This document shows positions 21,844 to 32,930 of a DNA stretch of 64,000 bases, piece by piece. Under the pieces are notes generated by a model that ran no database searches, had not been told where the DNA came from, and saw nothing but the letters and a program-made list of their open reading frames with translations. The stretch lies in assembly GCF_023898315.1 (NCBI RefSeq), contig NC_064622.1, forward strand, positions 358,837,234 through 358,901,233, in the 5' to 3' direction. The first letter of the stretch is position 1. Every line of letters begins with the position of its first letter. Source of the DNA: Schistocerca nitens (lineage: Eukaryota > Arthropoda > Insecta > Orthoptera > Acrididae). The position numbers and the translations under genes are program-made.

Positions 21844-22129
21844 GCTGTGATTAACATGAAAGTTGGTACTTTCACTATATACTATGACACAACACTATAC
21901 TAGGTGTAGTCCTATTGTAGGTGTTAAGCTGTTGCCTTCCTCTGACCTTTGAACAGGCTGACCCAGCCAGTTATAGGGGGACCTAAAATTTAACATTACA
22001 TTAACAAATTAACCATGGTACAGTTTGACGTTTTTCCACATTGACAAACATTTCCAGAGGTGAAAAGAGAGATAAGTGACAAAAGTCCTAGGACAAACCA
22101 GGGTAGTTAACCAATGAACCACTCGAGAA

Positions 22130-22560
22130 TAATGTATGCAGTAAAATGGCAGGAGATGGATGAATATATTACTAGATTACACACTAGCTATACAAAGGTT
22201 TATAAATAATAGTGGACTGCAGTGCATACCTAAGTGTAGACAATAAATCAGATCATAACTTAGTATTACTGAACAGTTTGCTGAAACCCAAATGTAGTAT
22301 ATGAAGAAGTGGAACACTTAATGTTTAGAATAGAAAATGTTTAGAATGAAACAAAATGGGAATTCTCAGAGGCAGTGTCCAGTGACCTAAGTAAAAGTAC
22401 CAATACTAGTTCAACTTAAGTTCAGTGTTATACAATATATAATGAAAGCAGAGGCACAAAAGCCGCAGAAATCACTAAAAATTCTCCGTCTTATTGATCA
22501 AGGTCAAAAATAGATTGCTAAGAAATGAAAGTAATGGATTAAATGAAAATGAATGAGAGA
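22130..22560 (+). pseudogene. Possible LINE fragment (endonuclease end)
   Basis: A weak match: a frame near 22210-22290 can be read as CRVIP-like then SDHNLVLL, the endonuclease C-terminal SDH motif, in broken form, followed by charged sequence. Very degenerate. Confidence 0.25.
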
Positions 22561-22730
22561 CATATAAATAGAACAATGGAAGATCCAGGATGGAATAATG
22601 ACAGTGTTATGAAAAGGATAGATTGCTACTGACCATACAGTGGAAATGTTGAATCACATGCAGGCACAACAAAAAGACTACTACACATGTAAGCTTTAAG
22701 ACAGGAGGCCTTCTTCTGAAACAGGTAACA

Positions 22731-22777
<47 letters not shown>

Positions 22778-22800
22778 CCAACCACTGTCTCTGGCTACTG
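22560..22800 (-). mobile_element. Penelope-like 3'-terminal repeat fragment
   Basis: The sequence AGATCCAGGATGGAATAATGAC, followed by AAAAGGATAGATTGCTACT, a short linker and a CA microsatellite (22734-22774), has the same layout as the Penelope 3' end at 29228: unique block, then CTTCTTCTGA-type sequence, then CA repeat. The sequence differs, so a second family is implied. Assignment rests on layout and recall. Confidence 0.35.
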
Positions 22801-22821
22801 TTTCTGAAGGATGCAATCTGT

Positions 22822-23256
22822 TGTTATCCTACTTTAATGTGCTTTGTAGATTGTTCACTTTTTGCATAGGTTTATTTGCTTTTTTATAATTTTTGTTATG
22901 TTACTGTGTCTGTAATGTAATTTTATTACGTGCCAGTTGTCTTTTGTGGTTGGCACTGCTCCTTATGTAAACGCCACCAGGGCATAAGTTTCCTGATGGC
23001 TTGTCTATGTTGTGACTCGATCTTTCAAAGTGCAGCTGCGCAGTTACACGCGTCCTCTACATGCGGCGCTGTCTGCCAGCCATGCAGCAGCAGCACCACC
23101 TAAGCGGCCAGCCAGCCAGCCAGCAGACGCTAGACTCGGACTCAGTTATGATTTGACTGTTAAAGTGTACACACGTCTTACTCTGTTTACTTGATCTGTG
23201 ACTTTCATGTATTGCGTCTTCCTTGAAATATATTTGTTCAACTTGAAGTTATAACA
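22822..23256 (+). repeat. Candidate solo LTR
   Basis: A 435-bp block starts TGTTAT and ends ATAACA. It contains a GC-rich stretch with CCAGCCAGCCAGCCAGCAG and ends after a GAAATATATTTG region, composition typical of insect retrotransposon LTRs. No target duplication was found, and no partner LTR lies in the window. Confidence 0.35.
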
Positions 23257-24225
23257 GTCTATTCTTTCCTGTTAGGTGTCCATTTGTGTGTATGATGCAC
23301 ATCTACCTTAGATTTTTCATGGATCATTTTTACTGTTGATAAGATTCCATATTATTTATATGGATCATTTTATTGTTATCTAAGCCCTATGACTGTTTCT
23401 CTTTTCATGCAATATGTAACATTTAAGTTTATTTTATATTTCCACTATATGTAATTTTTGATGTTTCTTTTTTCTGTGAATATAACTTCCATGTATTGTT
23501 GTAATATATCCTATTTGTAGGTGTTGTTACTTCTTTTCAGTAAGACAGGTTACATTTGTTGAAACCTAGGTAAAGGTTTGAATAAACTTTTGACATGCAA
23601 CTGGTTGGCTGAATGATTCTCATTGTATCCATGCAGGATTTTGTTACACAGTAATAAAACATTCTAGTTCTGTAAAAGAATTTTGAAAGTTGCCTGGATG
23701 GGTAGAATGATGAATGTTAGTGTGCTGGAGTGTAGGAATGGAAAAACGTTTGATGAATACATAAGAAAACTTAACTAGATGGGTTGTATTTTGAGATATG
23801 ATGAGTTATGTGTGCTATTTTGAAGATACAGTCAAGGGGTAAATTGCTACGGATAAATCGACCTTGTTGGAAAGCCAGTGTTTGGATTAATGAGTTGAAA
23901 GGAGGAGGAATAATCTCAAATAAAACACAGAACTCTCATGTAATTAAACGTAAACAGCATAGAATGCGTTTGTCTAACTGAATAACTGCCATAATAACGC
24001 TTGAGAGTACAGAAAAAGTAAACAAATTGTTTATTCCTCCAGTAAAACACCAAGCAGTAGATAGGGTAACATAGTGGATCGACGCAAAAGATGGTAAAGT
24101 GTCAAACTTTTAGAATTAGATATTTCTCATATTTCTCACTATAGTATTAGAGGTAACACAAAAAAGATATTGATAAAAGTGAGTCTTAATTGAAAAAAAT
24201 TATTGAAAACAATCACTAAAAGATA
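23257..24225. other. Unassigned intergenic or 3'-UTR intron sequence
   Basis: No coding or repeat family recognised. AATAAA at 23581 is another possible poly(A) signal. Confidence 0.4.
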
Positions 24226-24235
24226 ACATCACAAA

Positions 24236-24366
24236 AAATGGAAATGGAAATGATCGTATGGCATCAGTGGCCGGGTGTTCCCAGGCGGGAAGTTCGGCTG
24301 CCAAGTGCAAGTCTTATTGAGTGTGATGCCACATTGGGTGACTTGCGCATCAAAAATGGGGATGAA

Positions 24367-24406
<40 letters not shown>

Positions 24407-24524
24407 CAGCACAACACCCAGTCCCTGAGGGGAGAAAATCTCCCACCCCAGCCTGGAATTGAACTCGGGGCCCCCGTGCGTGGCCTTCCAATGTGCTGAC
24501 CATTCAGCTAATGGGATGGACATT
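24236..24524 (-). mobile_element. tRNA-derived SINE with 10-bp target duplication
   Basis: ACATCACAAA flanks the element on both sides (24226-24235 and 24525-24534). Read on the - strand it begins with a tRNA-like head: A-box TAGCTGAATGGTCAGC and B-box GAGTTCAATTCC. Its body contains GAGATTTTCTCCCCTCAGGG and a CAT microsatellite (24366-24407 on the + strand). RNA polymerase III promoter function is inferred from the boxes. Confidence 0.85.
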
Positions 24525-24534
24525 ACATCACAAA

Positions 24535-25333
24535 GTGGACCAGAAAGGAAATAAATAATTGAAAGCAAGTTTTGAAAAAAATTAAAATTTAAAATACTAC
24601 ACCAGCAGAGAGGGGATAAAAATTTTCTTTAGATTATAGGAAGACAAATGCCAAACTCATTTGGCAAATATTCTAATAATCAATGCAAGAGGAACTGTTG
24701 ACGTGGTTGCAAAGTTCTCTGTAGGTGATTAACAGGAGGAGGAAAGCTCTTTTAGCAATGAATACTCCAGTTATCGTTTATCTCTACACAGTCAGAGTAC
24801 ACCTCCGTTCCTTAGCACAGTTCATTAAAATAACAATCAGAAGGGCTGCCCAGCACATAACCTTAAGCACTGCTGATAGTAACATACAAAAATAGATCAC
24901 AGCACTCGCAGTATTCTGAACCAGAGGTTCCTTCTTCAGAGAGGAAAGAAGAATTGGTTTCTAAAGAAAGGCATCAATTTTTCATCATAAGATTGTTCCC
25001 CATTCTGGCTTGAAGCAAAGTGTTTTCAACTACACTTTTGTCTGTTTCATTCAGATTGCATTTATGGTTGAAATGTCTGTATTTATTTTCCGAAATTTCA
25101 CACATAAATACACATCATTTCATGATTTGTAGAATTTCTTGCTCAGTTTGTTGTGTTTGTTGCCGGGTGTGGAATATTTTTATCTAGAAAATATTTTGTT
25201 TTGGCTGTGTTGTCTGCTTCCCAATGTAATTTACATTTTTTGTTCTGTTATTGTTGGAACTGTTATTTCACTTATTGCTGAATGTCATTTTTCATCTGCC
25301 TATGTTATTATTCAGTGCTCTCATGTATTGAGC
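24535..25333. other. Unassigned sequence
   Basis: No gene or repeat family recognised. If the 3'-UTR splice proposed for Sec63 is real, this is intron. Confidence 0.4.
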
Positions 25334-25376
25334 GTACTAAAATTTAATAATTTAGAAAAAATGTTGTTGTTTCAGA
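25334..25376 (+). promoter_or_regulatory. Candidate 3'-UTR splice acceptor of Sec63
   Basis: GTACTAAAAT (branch-point-like) is followed by TGTTGTTGTTTCAG ending at 25375. It could pair with the donor at 21231, giving a 4,145-bp intron and a terminal non-coding exon from 25376. Confidence 0.3.
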
Positions 25377-25671
25377 TCTGTACAATGTACTGAAGAAAGA
25401 AGAAGTATGAAGAAGTATGACGCTTGAGCTGCATGTCATATGGAGTTATGGAGTTACTCTCTCATGACACATAGACAGTACATGTGAACATGTGAACTGT
25501 TATACTTAATTTATTTGTTGTATTTGTATAATTTCCATGGGTGTGTTTTGTGTAAAGCAAATCTTTTTGCATTTTTTGTGTACATCATTGCCCAACCACA
25601 GAGCAGCATTTTCTTGTATGGTTCAGTGACTACTTCTTAAAATATTCAAAGTGATAACAAGATTTGAGTGT

Positions 25672-25672
<1 letters not shown>

Positions 25673-25733
<61 letters not shown>
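25673..25733. repeat. (CT)n microsatellite
   Basis: About 30 CT units. Reading frames through it are artefacts. Confidence 0.95.
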
Positions 25734-25738
<5 letters not shown>

Positions 25739-26292
25739 TTCTCTCGCTGTGGATGCGCTCATGCTGTTGAAGTGGAATGTGTGTGTGAGTCTGTGTTTGT
25801 TGCAAAAAATGGAGTTGGGACTATCATTTAATCATTCCTTGCTCGTACAGAATTAGCATGAAATGTTTTCTCTTGGATTCCTAAATGCAGCTTGTTTTGG
25901 CTTCCATTGAAAGCTATGTTTGTAATAGACATTCTGGTTTTTTATGTCACCATAGTCCCTTTTGTTCCTTTGTGACTGAACAGAGACAGGGGAAGGTTTT
26001 GCACATTATCTTGTAGTGAGGTATTTTTATTTTTGAAATAATAGGGTATTCATCTTTTTTATTGCTTTTTATGCTTGCCTGTGATTAGTGTGTGTAATGA
26101 TTGGATCAGTGAAATTCATACTCTAAAGAAAAGAGGACAGCAACTTTTTAAGTAGATGTCAATACATGTGTTCAGAAACTGAATATGGTATTATCCAGAG
26201 AAAATATGTGGAGTAATGTGGCATGTTTGTTTTTTATCCAGTGTCAGAAGTTTAAAAATGATTTCAAAGGAGTCATATTATTATTGCGTAAG

Positions 26293-26298
26293 GAATAA
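26293..26298 (+). terminator. Candidate Sec63 poly(A) signal
   Basis: AATAAA is followed within about 40 nt by a GT-rich stretch (TTTGTGATTTATTGTGTTTAG), the usual downstream element. With the proposed spliced 3' UTR the last exon would be about 940 nt. Confidence 0.35.
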
Positions 26299-26898
26299 AA
26301 AGCAGTGGAGCCTATTTGTGATTTATTGTGTTTAGTCACTCCTCATTTCATTGTGAGGGGGAGGAAAATCCTCAAATCACATTGAATTGTATTTCAATTT
26401 TGAGATCTTTGTTCTTCATTTTTGTCTGTGCTGTTAAACAGGGAAACTCCACAAGGTGATGAGTAATTTCAGCAAAAAACTATGCCTCTAAATTGGTTGG
26501 AGGTCAAATCAAAGATCCTATTTTTGAACATACATTTCTCTACAACTATGAGGTTGGTGCTATATCCAGTACTGCTCCCATTCCCAAACAGGCCTGCATT
26601 TGTATGAGGACTTATAATATTTTTTAACTTATTTGATTGTGAATCAGTTTATGTATGTGAAAGAATGAAATTAATGTTGAAGCATTTTTATTTGATAAAA
26701 GAAAAGGTCAAACAATATAATATTGTATATATGATAACGCAACAATGTACGTTAGAAACAAAAATGTTATAATTTGTGGGTGTTGAGTAACTATTGATGT
26801 TAAATATGAGACTGTATTTTCTCAAAGGTGTTTATAAACGTCATATAATACATTGGGCATGAGCCTAAACTTTTATAATTTTATTTCTGTTTTACCTT

Positions 26899-27354
26899 GT
26901 GTATTGTATGTTAAACTGGGGACCTAGAAACGCCGGAGAGTCTTTGCCCCGCTGTAGCCCTCAGTGGTTCACAACCCCACAACAGGCCACAGCAGTCCAC
27001 TCACCTCACCACCGCCCCGCACCGAATCCAGGGTTTTTGTGTGGTTTGGCCTGCCAGGATCATCTCATGCTCATACCAGACAAGTGTAACCCTAAATGTT
27101 TGCGAGGTAGAGTAATTATGGTGTACGCGTACGTGGAGGCAGTGTTTGCACAGCATTGCCGACATAGTGTAACTGAGGTGGAATAAGGGGAACCAGCCCA
27201 CATTCGCCAAGGTAGATAGAAAACCGCCTAAAAAACCATCCACAGGCTGGCCAGCACACTGGACCTTGACACTAATCTACCAGGCAGATTCGTGCCGAGC
27301 ACACCTCCCACTCAGGAATCAGCGCATTAGACCACGCGGCTAGCTGGGAGGCTT
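26899..27354 (-). mobile_element. tRNA-derived SINE with 9-bp target duplication
   Basis: TTTTACCTT flanks the element (26890-26898 and 27355-27363). On the - strand it starts GCCTCCCAGCTAGCCGCGTG with an A-box (TAGCCGCGTGGTCTAATGC) and a B-box-like GGCACGAATCTGCC. A body of about 380 bp follows, ending GGTCCCCAGTTTAACATAC. The reading frames across it are not genes. Confidence 0.8.
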
Positions 27355-27363
27355 TTTTACCTT

Positions 27364-28544
27364 ACTTGCCTGAAAATGCAGCTCTTCACTTCCACACACA
27401 AAAAGTTTCTCAGAAGCTATATTTATGGTCATTTCCTAGTAATTGTTTAAATGCAGTGAATTAGTGCTGCCTAAAGTGCAGAGGCCAAACTGAAACTTCA
27501 GTGCATTCACATTGTTCACTACAAACATCTTCCAGTAGTGAGTCAGAAAATATCCACATTGTAAACCGACAGTCAGCTCAAGGCATTACTGATCGTGAAG
27601 TATAATGGCACAGCAGTTGTTTCTAGTGAGCACGTACATTTCTAATCTAGGTAGGCTGATAACTACAAGGGATAATGCTCAAGGTTTAACCAATAATTAT
27701 AATGCTTGCAGCTTCCTCTGGCAGACAGATATAACTGTTATAAACAATTCTCAACATGTTGAGAATATAGGACAGTGTTCAGTGCACAAATAATTTCACC
27801 AATAAAATATTCCTGATTTCTGCCAGAGTTCCAGAAAAGACAGCACACTCAAACTATTATTGTGATACATATCTGAAAGGTATTTATTCATACACAGATA
27901 CACCATGATTTTTTAATATCTAAATGTTAGCACCATTTTCCTATTCTTAACACATTTTTTTATTGTTTTGGAGACACCAATTACTTGATCTGAAAGTGCA
28001 GCCCTGATATTGATAAATTTTCCGAAATTATTCTAACAGTGACAAATCTGTCCCCTGATTAATTCAACCACCACTCATACCATGAACGAATTCAGTTTTT
28101 TATTGACCATTGACCATTCAGTTTTACTGAATTTGCTTTCTGTTACCGGACAATCCTAGCAGAAGTTCCTGTGTTTTTCTTCCTCCCCTTCCCAGCATAG
28201 TTAATCAGGACTAAGCCCTGCAGCACACCTACCTCTACTTTCTGCACAGCAGCATGGCTGTGTTCTGTTGCTTAAATATAAGTCAACTAGCTGACAGAGC
28301 CAGTTTTATCAAGGTATTCATTTTGCCAATATTCTATTAGAAATGTACAGTTTCTGTATACTGGGGCAGCTGCTTCTAGTATCTACAACACAATTTTGTA
28401 CGAGTCTCTGTGGCAACACCTCTTCGAAACTCTATAGGCAGCTATTGTTTTCACCTATAGCCATTTGCACTACGCAATTGAAGGCTGTCAAAAGCACTGT
28501 CAGGTGTTAAGAATTTCCGTATGTTGACTTGACTGTAGGAGTGT
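27364..28544. other. Unassigned intergenic sequence
   Basis: No feature recognised. Confidence 0.4.
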
Positions 28545-29100
28545 CTTAGTAGTAAAGAATAAATGAATTAAAACTTCATGACTGATGCATCATTGTTCCA
28601 CACATCTCAGTGTTTATGACATCATATCCGTGGCACTAAATGTCATACTACGATATATTTGTGTAGGTATATTCAGCACTATGTGTATAGTGTCTGCAAA
28701 TAGACTTCTTAGTAAAGAAGTAATAAATTTAAATGCCATGCATGATGCGGTAGTTTATCATGCATTTCAATGTGTATGATGTTATGTATCCTGATCTATG
28801 TATCATACAGTGATGTAATTTTGTAGGTACATTCAGTTGCATATCTTGATACTGTCTGAAAAATGTGTTGTGAATAGAGTTAGTAGCAAAAACATCATGC
28901 ATAATGCAGCAGTTTTTCACACATTATGCATCTTCAGAACTGTTTGTGATATCAACATATAATTTTGTAGGAGCACTTAGCAACATATGTGGATACTGTC
29001 TACTATTTTATTGCAAATATGTTTAGTAGCAGAGAAATAACATACTTAAATGTCGTGTATGGTAGGAAGTTTTTTGCACATCTCCTGAACTATGACAGGT
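28545..29100. repeat. Degenerate tandem repeat, about 4 copies of 145-170 bp
   Basis: Blocks starting TTAGTA(G/A)(T/C)A(A/G)A recur near 28547, 28709, 28880 and 29022. Each is followed by a TCATGCATGATGC-like block, a TTTCACACAT-like block, GTGTATGATG and AATTTTGTAGG(T/A)(A/G)CA, then CATAT..TGATACTGTCT. The copies are diverged from one another. Confidence 0.7.
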
Positions 29101-29638
29101 AGAGTGTTCTTAACCCCACAGAAATTGTTGCCTCACACTAAGGGATACGTGTTCCAAGTTTGAAATCTGTCCAGTAATTTAGGAGGAGATATAGGAGGGA
29201 CATATCTACATACATATATACATATATCCAAAAACAAAGATGATGTGACTTACCAAACGAAAGCGCTGGCAGGTCGATAGACACACAAACAAACACAAAC
29301 ATACACACAAAATTCAAGCTTTCGCAACAAACTGTTGCCTCATCAGGAAAGAGGGAAGGAGAGGGAAAGACGAAAGGATGTGGGTTTTAAGGGAGAGGGT
29401 AAGGAGTCATTCCAATCCCGGGAGCGGAAAGACTTACCTTAGGGGGAAAAAAGGACGGGTATACACTCGCGCGCACACACACACATATCCATCCACACAT
29501 ATACAGACACACATATACAGACACAAGCAGACATATTTAAAGACAAATAGTTTGGGCAGAGATGTCAGTCGAGGCGGAAGTGCAGAGACAAAGATGTTGT
29601 TGAATGACAGGTGAGGTATGAGTGGCGGCAACTTGAAA

Positions 29639-31410
29639 TTAGCGGAGATTGAGGCCTGGTGGGTAACGGGAAGAGAGGATATATTGAAGAGCAAGTTCCC
29701 ATCTCCGGAGTTCGGATAGGTTGGTGTTGGTGGGAAGTATCCAGATAACCCGGATGGTGTAACACTGTGCCAAGATGTGCTGGCCGTGCACCAAGGCATG
29801 TTTAGCCACAGGGTGATCCTCATTACCAACAAACACTGTCTGCCTGTGTCCAGTCATGCGAATGGACAGTTTGTTGCTGGTCATTCCCACATAGAATGCA
29901 TCACAGTGTAGGCAGGTCAGTTGGTAAATCACGTGGGTGCTTTCACATGTGGCTCTGCCTTTGATCGTGTACACCTTCCGGGTTACAGGACTGGAGTAGG
30001 TGGTGGTGGGAGGGTGCATGGGACAGGTTTTACACCGGGGGCGGTTACAAGGATAGGAGCCAGAGGGTAGGGAAGGTGGTTTGGGGATTTCATAGGGATG
30101 AACTAACAGGTTACGAAGGTTAGGTGGACGGCGGAAAGACACTCTTGGTGGAGTGGGGAGGATTTCATGAAGGATGGATCTCATTTCAGGGCAGGATTTG
30201 AGGAAGTCGTATCCCTGCTGGAGAGCCACATTCAGAGTCTGGTCCAGTCCCGGAAAGTATCCTGTCACAAGTGGGGCACTTTTGTGGTTCTTCTGTGGGA
30301 GGATGAGGAAGTGGCTCTGGTTATTTGCTTCTGTACCAGGTCGGGAGGGTAGTTATGGGATGCGAAAGCTGTTGTCAGGTTGTTGGTGTAATGGTTCAGG
30401 GATTCCGGACTGGAGCAGATTCGTTTGCCACGAAGACCTAGGCTGTAGGGAAGGGACCGTTTGATGTGGAATGGGTGGCAGCTGTCATAATGCAGGTACT
30501 GTTGCTTGTTGGTGGGTTTGATGTGGACGGACATGTGAAGCTGGCCATTGGACAGGTGGAGGTCAACGTCAAGGAAAGTGGCGTGGGATTTGGAGTAGGA
30601 CCAGGTGAATTTGATGGAACCAAAGGAGTTGAGGTTGGAGAGGAAATTCTGGAGTTCTTCTTCACTGTGAGTCCAGATCATGAAGATGTCATCAATAAAT
30701 CTGTACCAAACTTTGGGTTGGCAGGCCTGGGTAACCAAGAAGGCTTCCTCTAGGCGACCCATGAATAGGTTGGCATACGAGGGGGTCATCCTGGTACCCA
30801 TGGCTGTTCCCTTTAATTGTTGGTATGTCTGGCCTTCACAAGTGAAGAAGTTGTGAGTCAGGATGAAGCTGGCTAAGGTAATGAGGAAAGAGGTTTTAGG
30901 TAGGGTGGCAGGTGATCGGCGTGAAAGGAAATGCTCCATTGCAGCGAGGCCCTGGACGTGCGGAATATTTGTGTATAAGGAAGTGGCATCAATGGTTACA
31001 AGGATGGTTTCCAGGGGTAACAGATTGGGTAAGAATTCCAGGCGTTAGAGAAAGTGGTTGCTGTCTTTGATGAAGGATGGGAGACTGCATGTAATGGGTT
31101 GAAGGTGTTGATCTACGTAGGCAGAGATACGTTCTGTGGGGGCTTGGTAACCAGCTACAATGGGGCGGCCGGGATGATTGGGTTTGTGAATTTTAGGAAG
31201 AAGGTAGAAGGTGGGGGTGCGGGGTGTCGGTGGGGTCAGGAGGTTGATGGAGTCAGGTGAAAGGTTTTGCAGGGGGCCTAAGGTTCTGAGGATTCCTTGA
31301 AGCTCCGCCTGGACATCGGGAATGGGATTACCTTGGCAAACTTTGCATGTGGAGTTGTCTGAAAGCTGACGCAGTCCCTCAGCTACATACTCCAGACGAT
31401 CAAGTACCAC
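29639..31410 (-). pseudogene. Penelope reverse transcriptase with GIY-YIG endonuclease
   Basis: RT blocks seen: FYLLPKIHKPNHPGRPIV (near 31220), TYQQLKGTAMGTRMTPSYAN (near 30800, the Penelope GTxMGxxxxPxYANLFM motif), YRFIDDIFMIW (near 30705, catalytic FxDD) and KSHATFLDVDLHL. A linker with LRNLLVHPYEIPK and a Cys-rich SYPCNRPRCKTCPMHP follows. The GIY-YIG module reads HVIYQLTCLHCDAFYVGMTS with the downstream R and H of RMTGHRQ. Penelope elements use both domains for target-primed retrotransposition. Lesions: a TAA at about 31045 and a frame change near 30265. Confidence 0.9.
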
Positions 31411-32084
31411 CGTCGTGGAACCCTTGTCCGCCGGAAGAATGACGATGGATCGGTCAGCCTTCAGATCACGGATAGCCTGGGCTTCAGCAGTGGTGATGTT
31501 GGGAGTAGGATTAAGGTTTTTTAAGAAGGATTGAGATGCAAGGCTGGGAGTCAGAAATTCCTGGAAGGTTTGGAGAGGGTGATTTTGAGGAAGAGGAGGT
31601 GGGTCCCGCTGCGACGGAGGATGGAACTGTTCCAGGCAGGGTTCAATTTGGATAGTGTCCTGGGGAGTTGGATCATTGGGAGTAGGATTAGGATCATTTT
31701 TCTTCGTGGCAAAGTGATATTTCCAGCAGAGAGTACGAGAGTAGGACAGTAAATCTTTGACGAGGGCTGTTTGGTTGAATCTGGGAGTGGGGCTGAAGGT
31801 GAGGCCTTTGGATAGGACAGAGGTTTCGGATTGGGAGAGAGGTTTGGAGGAAAGGTTAACTACTGAATTAGGGTGTTGTGGTTCCAGATTGTGTTGATTG
31901 GAATTTTGAGGTTTTGGAGGGAGTGGAGCTGGAAGTGGGAGATCGAGTAGATGGGAGAGACTGGGTTTGTGTGCAATGAGAGGAGGTTGAGGTTTGCTGG
32001 AAAGGTTGTGAAGGGTGAGTGAGTTGCCTTTCCGGAGGTGGGAAACCAGGAGATTGGATATTTTTTTGTGGTGGAGGGTGGCAT
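31411..32084 (-). pseudogene. N-terminal part of the Penelope polyprotein
   Basis: Broken frames rich in Pro, Thr, Ser and His upstream of the RT, ending in MPPSTTKKYPISWFPTSGK near 32084. The position corresponds to the poorly conserved N-terminal region of Penelope ORFs. Confidence 0.5.
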
Positions 32085-32292
32085 GCTGTTCTAATTTGCG
32101 GTTGGCCTGTAGGAGGATGCTCTGAACAGCCGGTGTGGATGTGGGAGAGGAAAGATTAAGGACTTTTATTAAGGATAGGAGTTGACTGGTGTGTTAATTG
32201 GCTAAGTTGATGTGTAGGTGAAGGATTAGGTGGGTGAGGGCAATGGATTGTTCAGTTTGGAACTGGTATAGGGACTGATGGAAAGGACATAC

Positions 32293-32703
32293 ATTTTTAT
32301 AATGTGTATGGATTACATCTATGGATAAGTTAATTGTCCCACATTATTCAAACTTTGCAAGCAGTATATCATAAGGGATACAGTTAAAAAAAAAAAAAAA
32401 CTACTAAAATCACACAGCACTGGAGATATATTTCGTTTTCATGTGTAGTCAGTGCTTTATTAATTATGTCTAGGACAGCATTTGGAGCAGTATTTCCCTA
32501 ACAGAAATTGAACTGCCTAGTGAAGAGAAAATCATACTTTTTAAGATAGATACCCAGTTGTTAGTACATTAATTTGCATTGGGGCAATTGAAACAGGTCA
32601 CAAATTTTATTGAATGTGCCTATCTTGTTCTTTAAATAGTTGTATGCCCTTAGAAATTTTCATTGCCTCAGGGAAAATTCAAAATTCTAACCAGACATTA
32701 AAC
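32293..32703. other. Unassigned sequence
   Basis: Contains a poly(A) run at about 32386-32400. Nothing else recognised. Confidence 0.4.
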
Positions 32704-32930
32704 ACCAAGCGAGGCGGTGCTGTAGTAACACACTTGTCTCATATTCGCAAAGATGGCAGTTTGACTCCTACCTGTCCTTCCAAATTTAGGTTTTTGCTGA
32801 TTTCCCTTAACTGCTTAAAGTGAATGCTGAAACTGTTCCTTTTTCAAGGGCACAATTAGTTTTCTTTCAAAGACCTAGCTTGTCCTCCATCTATACTGGC
32901 CTTGTCATCTATGAGACAGTTAACAATCAG
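32704..32930 (+). mobile_element. Degenerate tRNA-derived SINE
   Basis: A tRNA-like head (GCGAGGCGGTGCTGTAGTAA as A-box region, GGCAGTTTGACTCCTACC as B-box region) is followed by AAATTTAGGTTTTTGCTGATTT and AAGGGCACAATTAG. This order of blocks belongs to a common insect SINE. Diverged; no target duplication identified. Confidence 0.5.

Larger units (their letters stand above)
29228..32292 (-). mobile_element. Nearly complete Penelope-like element
   Basis: A single - strand element carries, 5' to 3', a long N-terminal region, a Penelope-type RT, a linker and a GIY-YIG endonuclease domain. A 3' terminal region of about 400 bp with a CA microsatellite follows. Its 3' end is the sequence found inverted at 12582-13382. 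The 5' boundary near 32292 is set by loss of coding character and is approximate. Only one stop and one frameshift are obvious in the RT-endonuclease region, so it is relatively recent. Confidence 0.85.

Noticed and set aside
24238-24568. Poly-Met, poly-His and poly-Ser frames
   Set aside because: Produced by an ATG/CAT trinucleotide repeat in a SINE.
26899-27186. A 95-codon + strand frame
   Set aside because: It lies wholly within a SINE bounded by a target duplication.
28545-29100. CRISPR-like array
   Set aside because: The genome is eukaryotic, and the repeats are long, degenerate and contiguous, without short spacers.
30167-31752. Long + strand frames (61-96 codons) across the Penelope element
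   Set aside because: Antisense shadows of the - strand RT and endonuclease frames.
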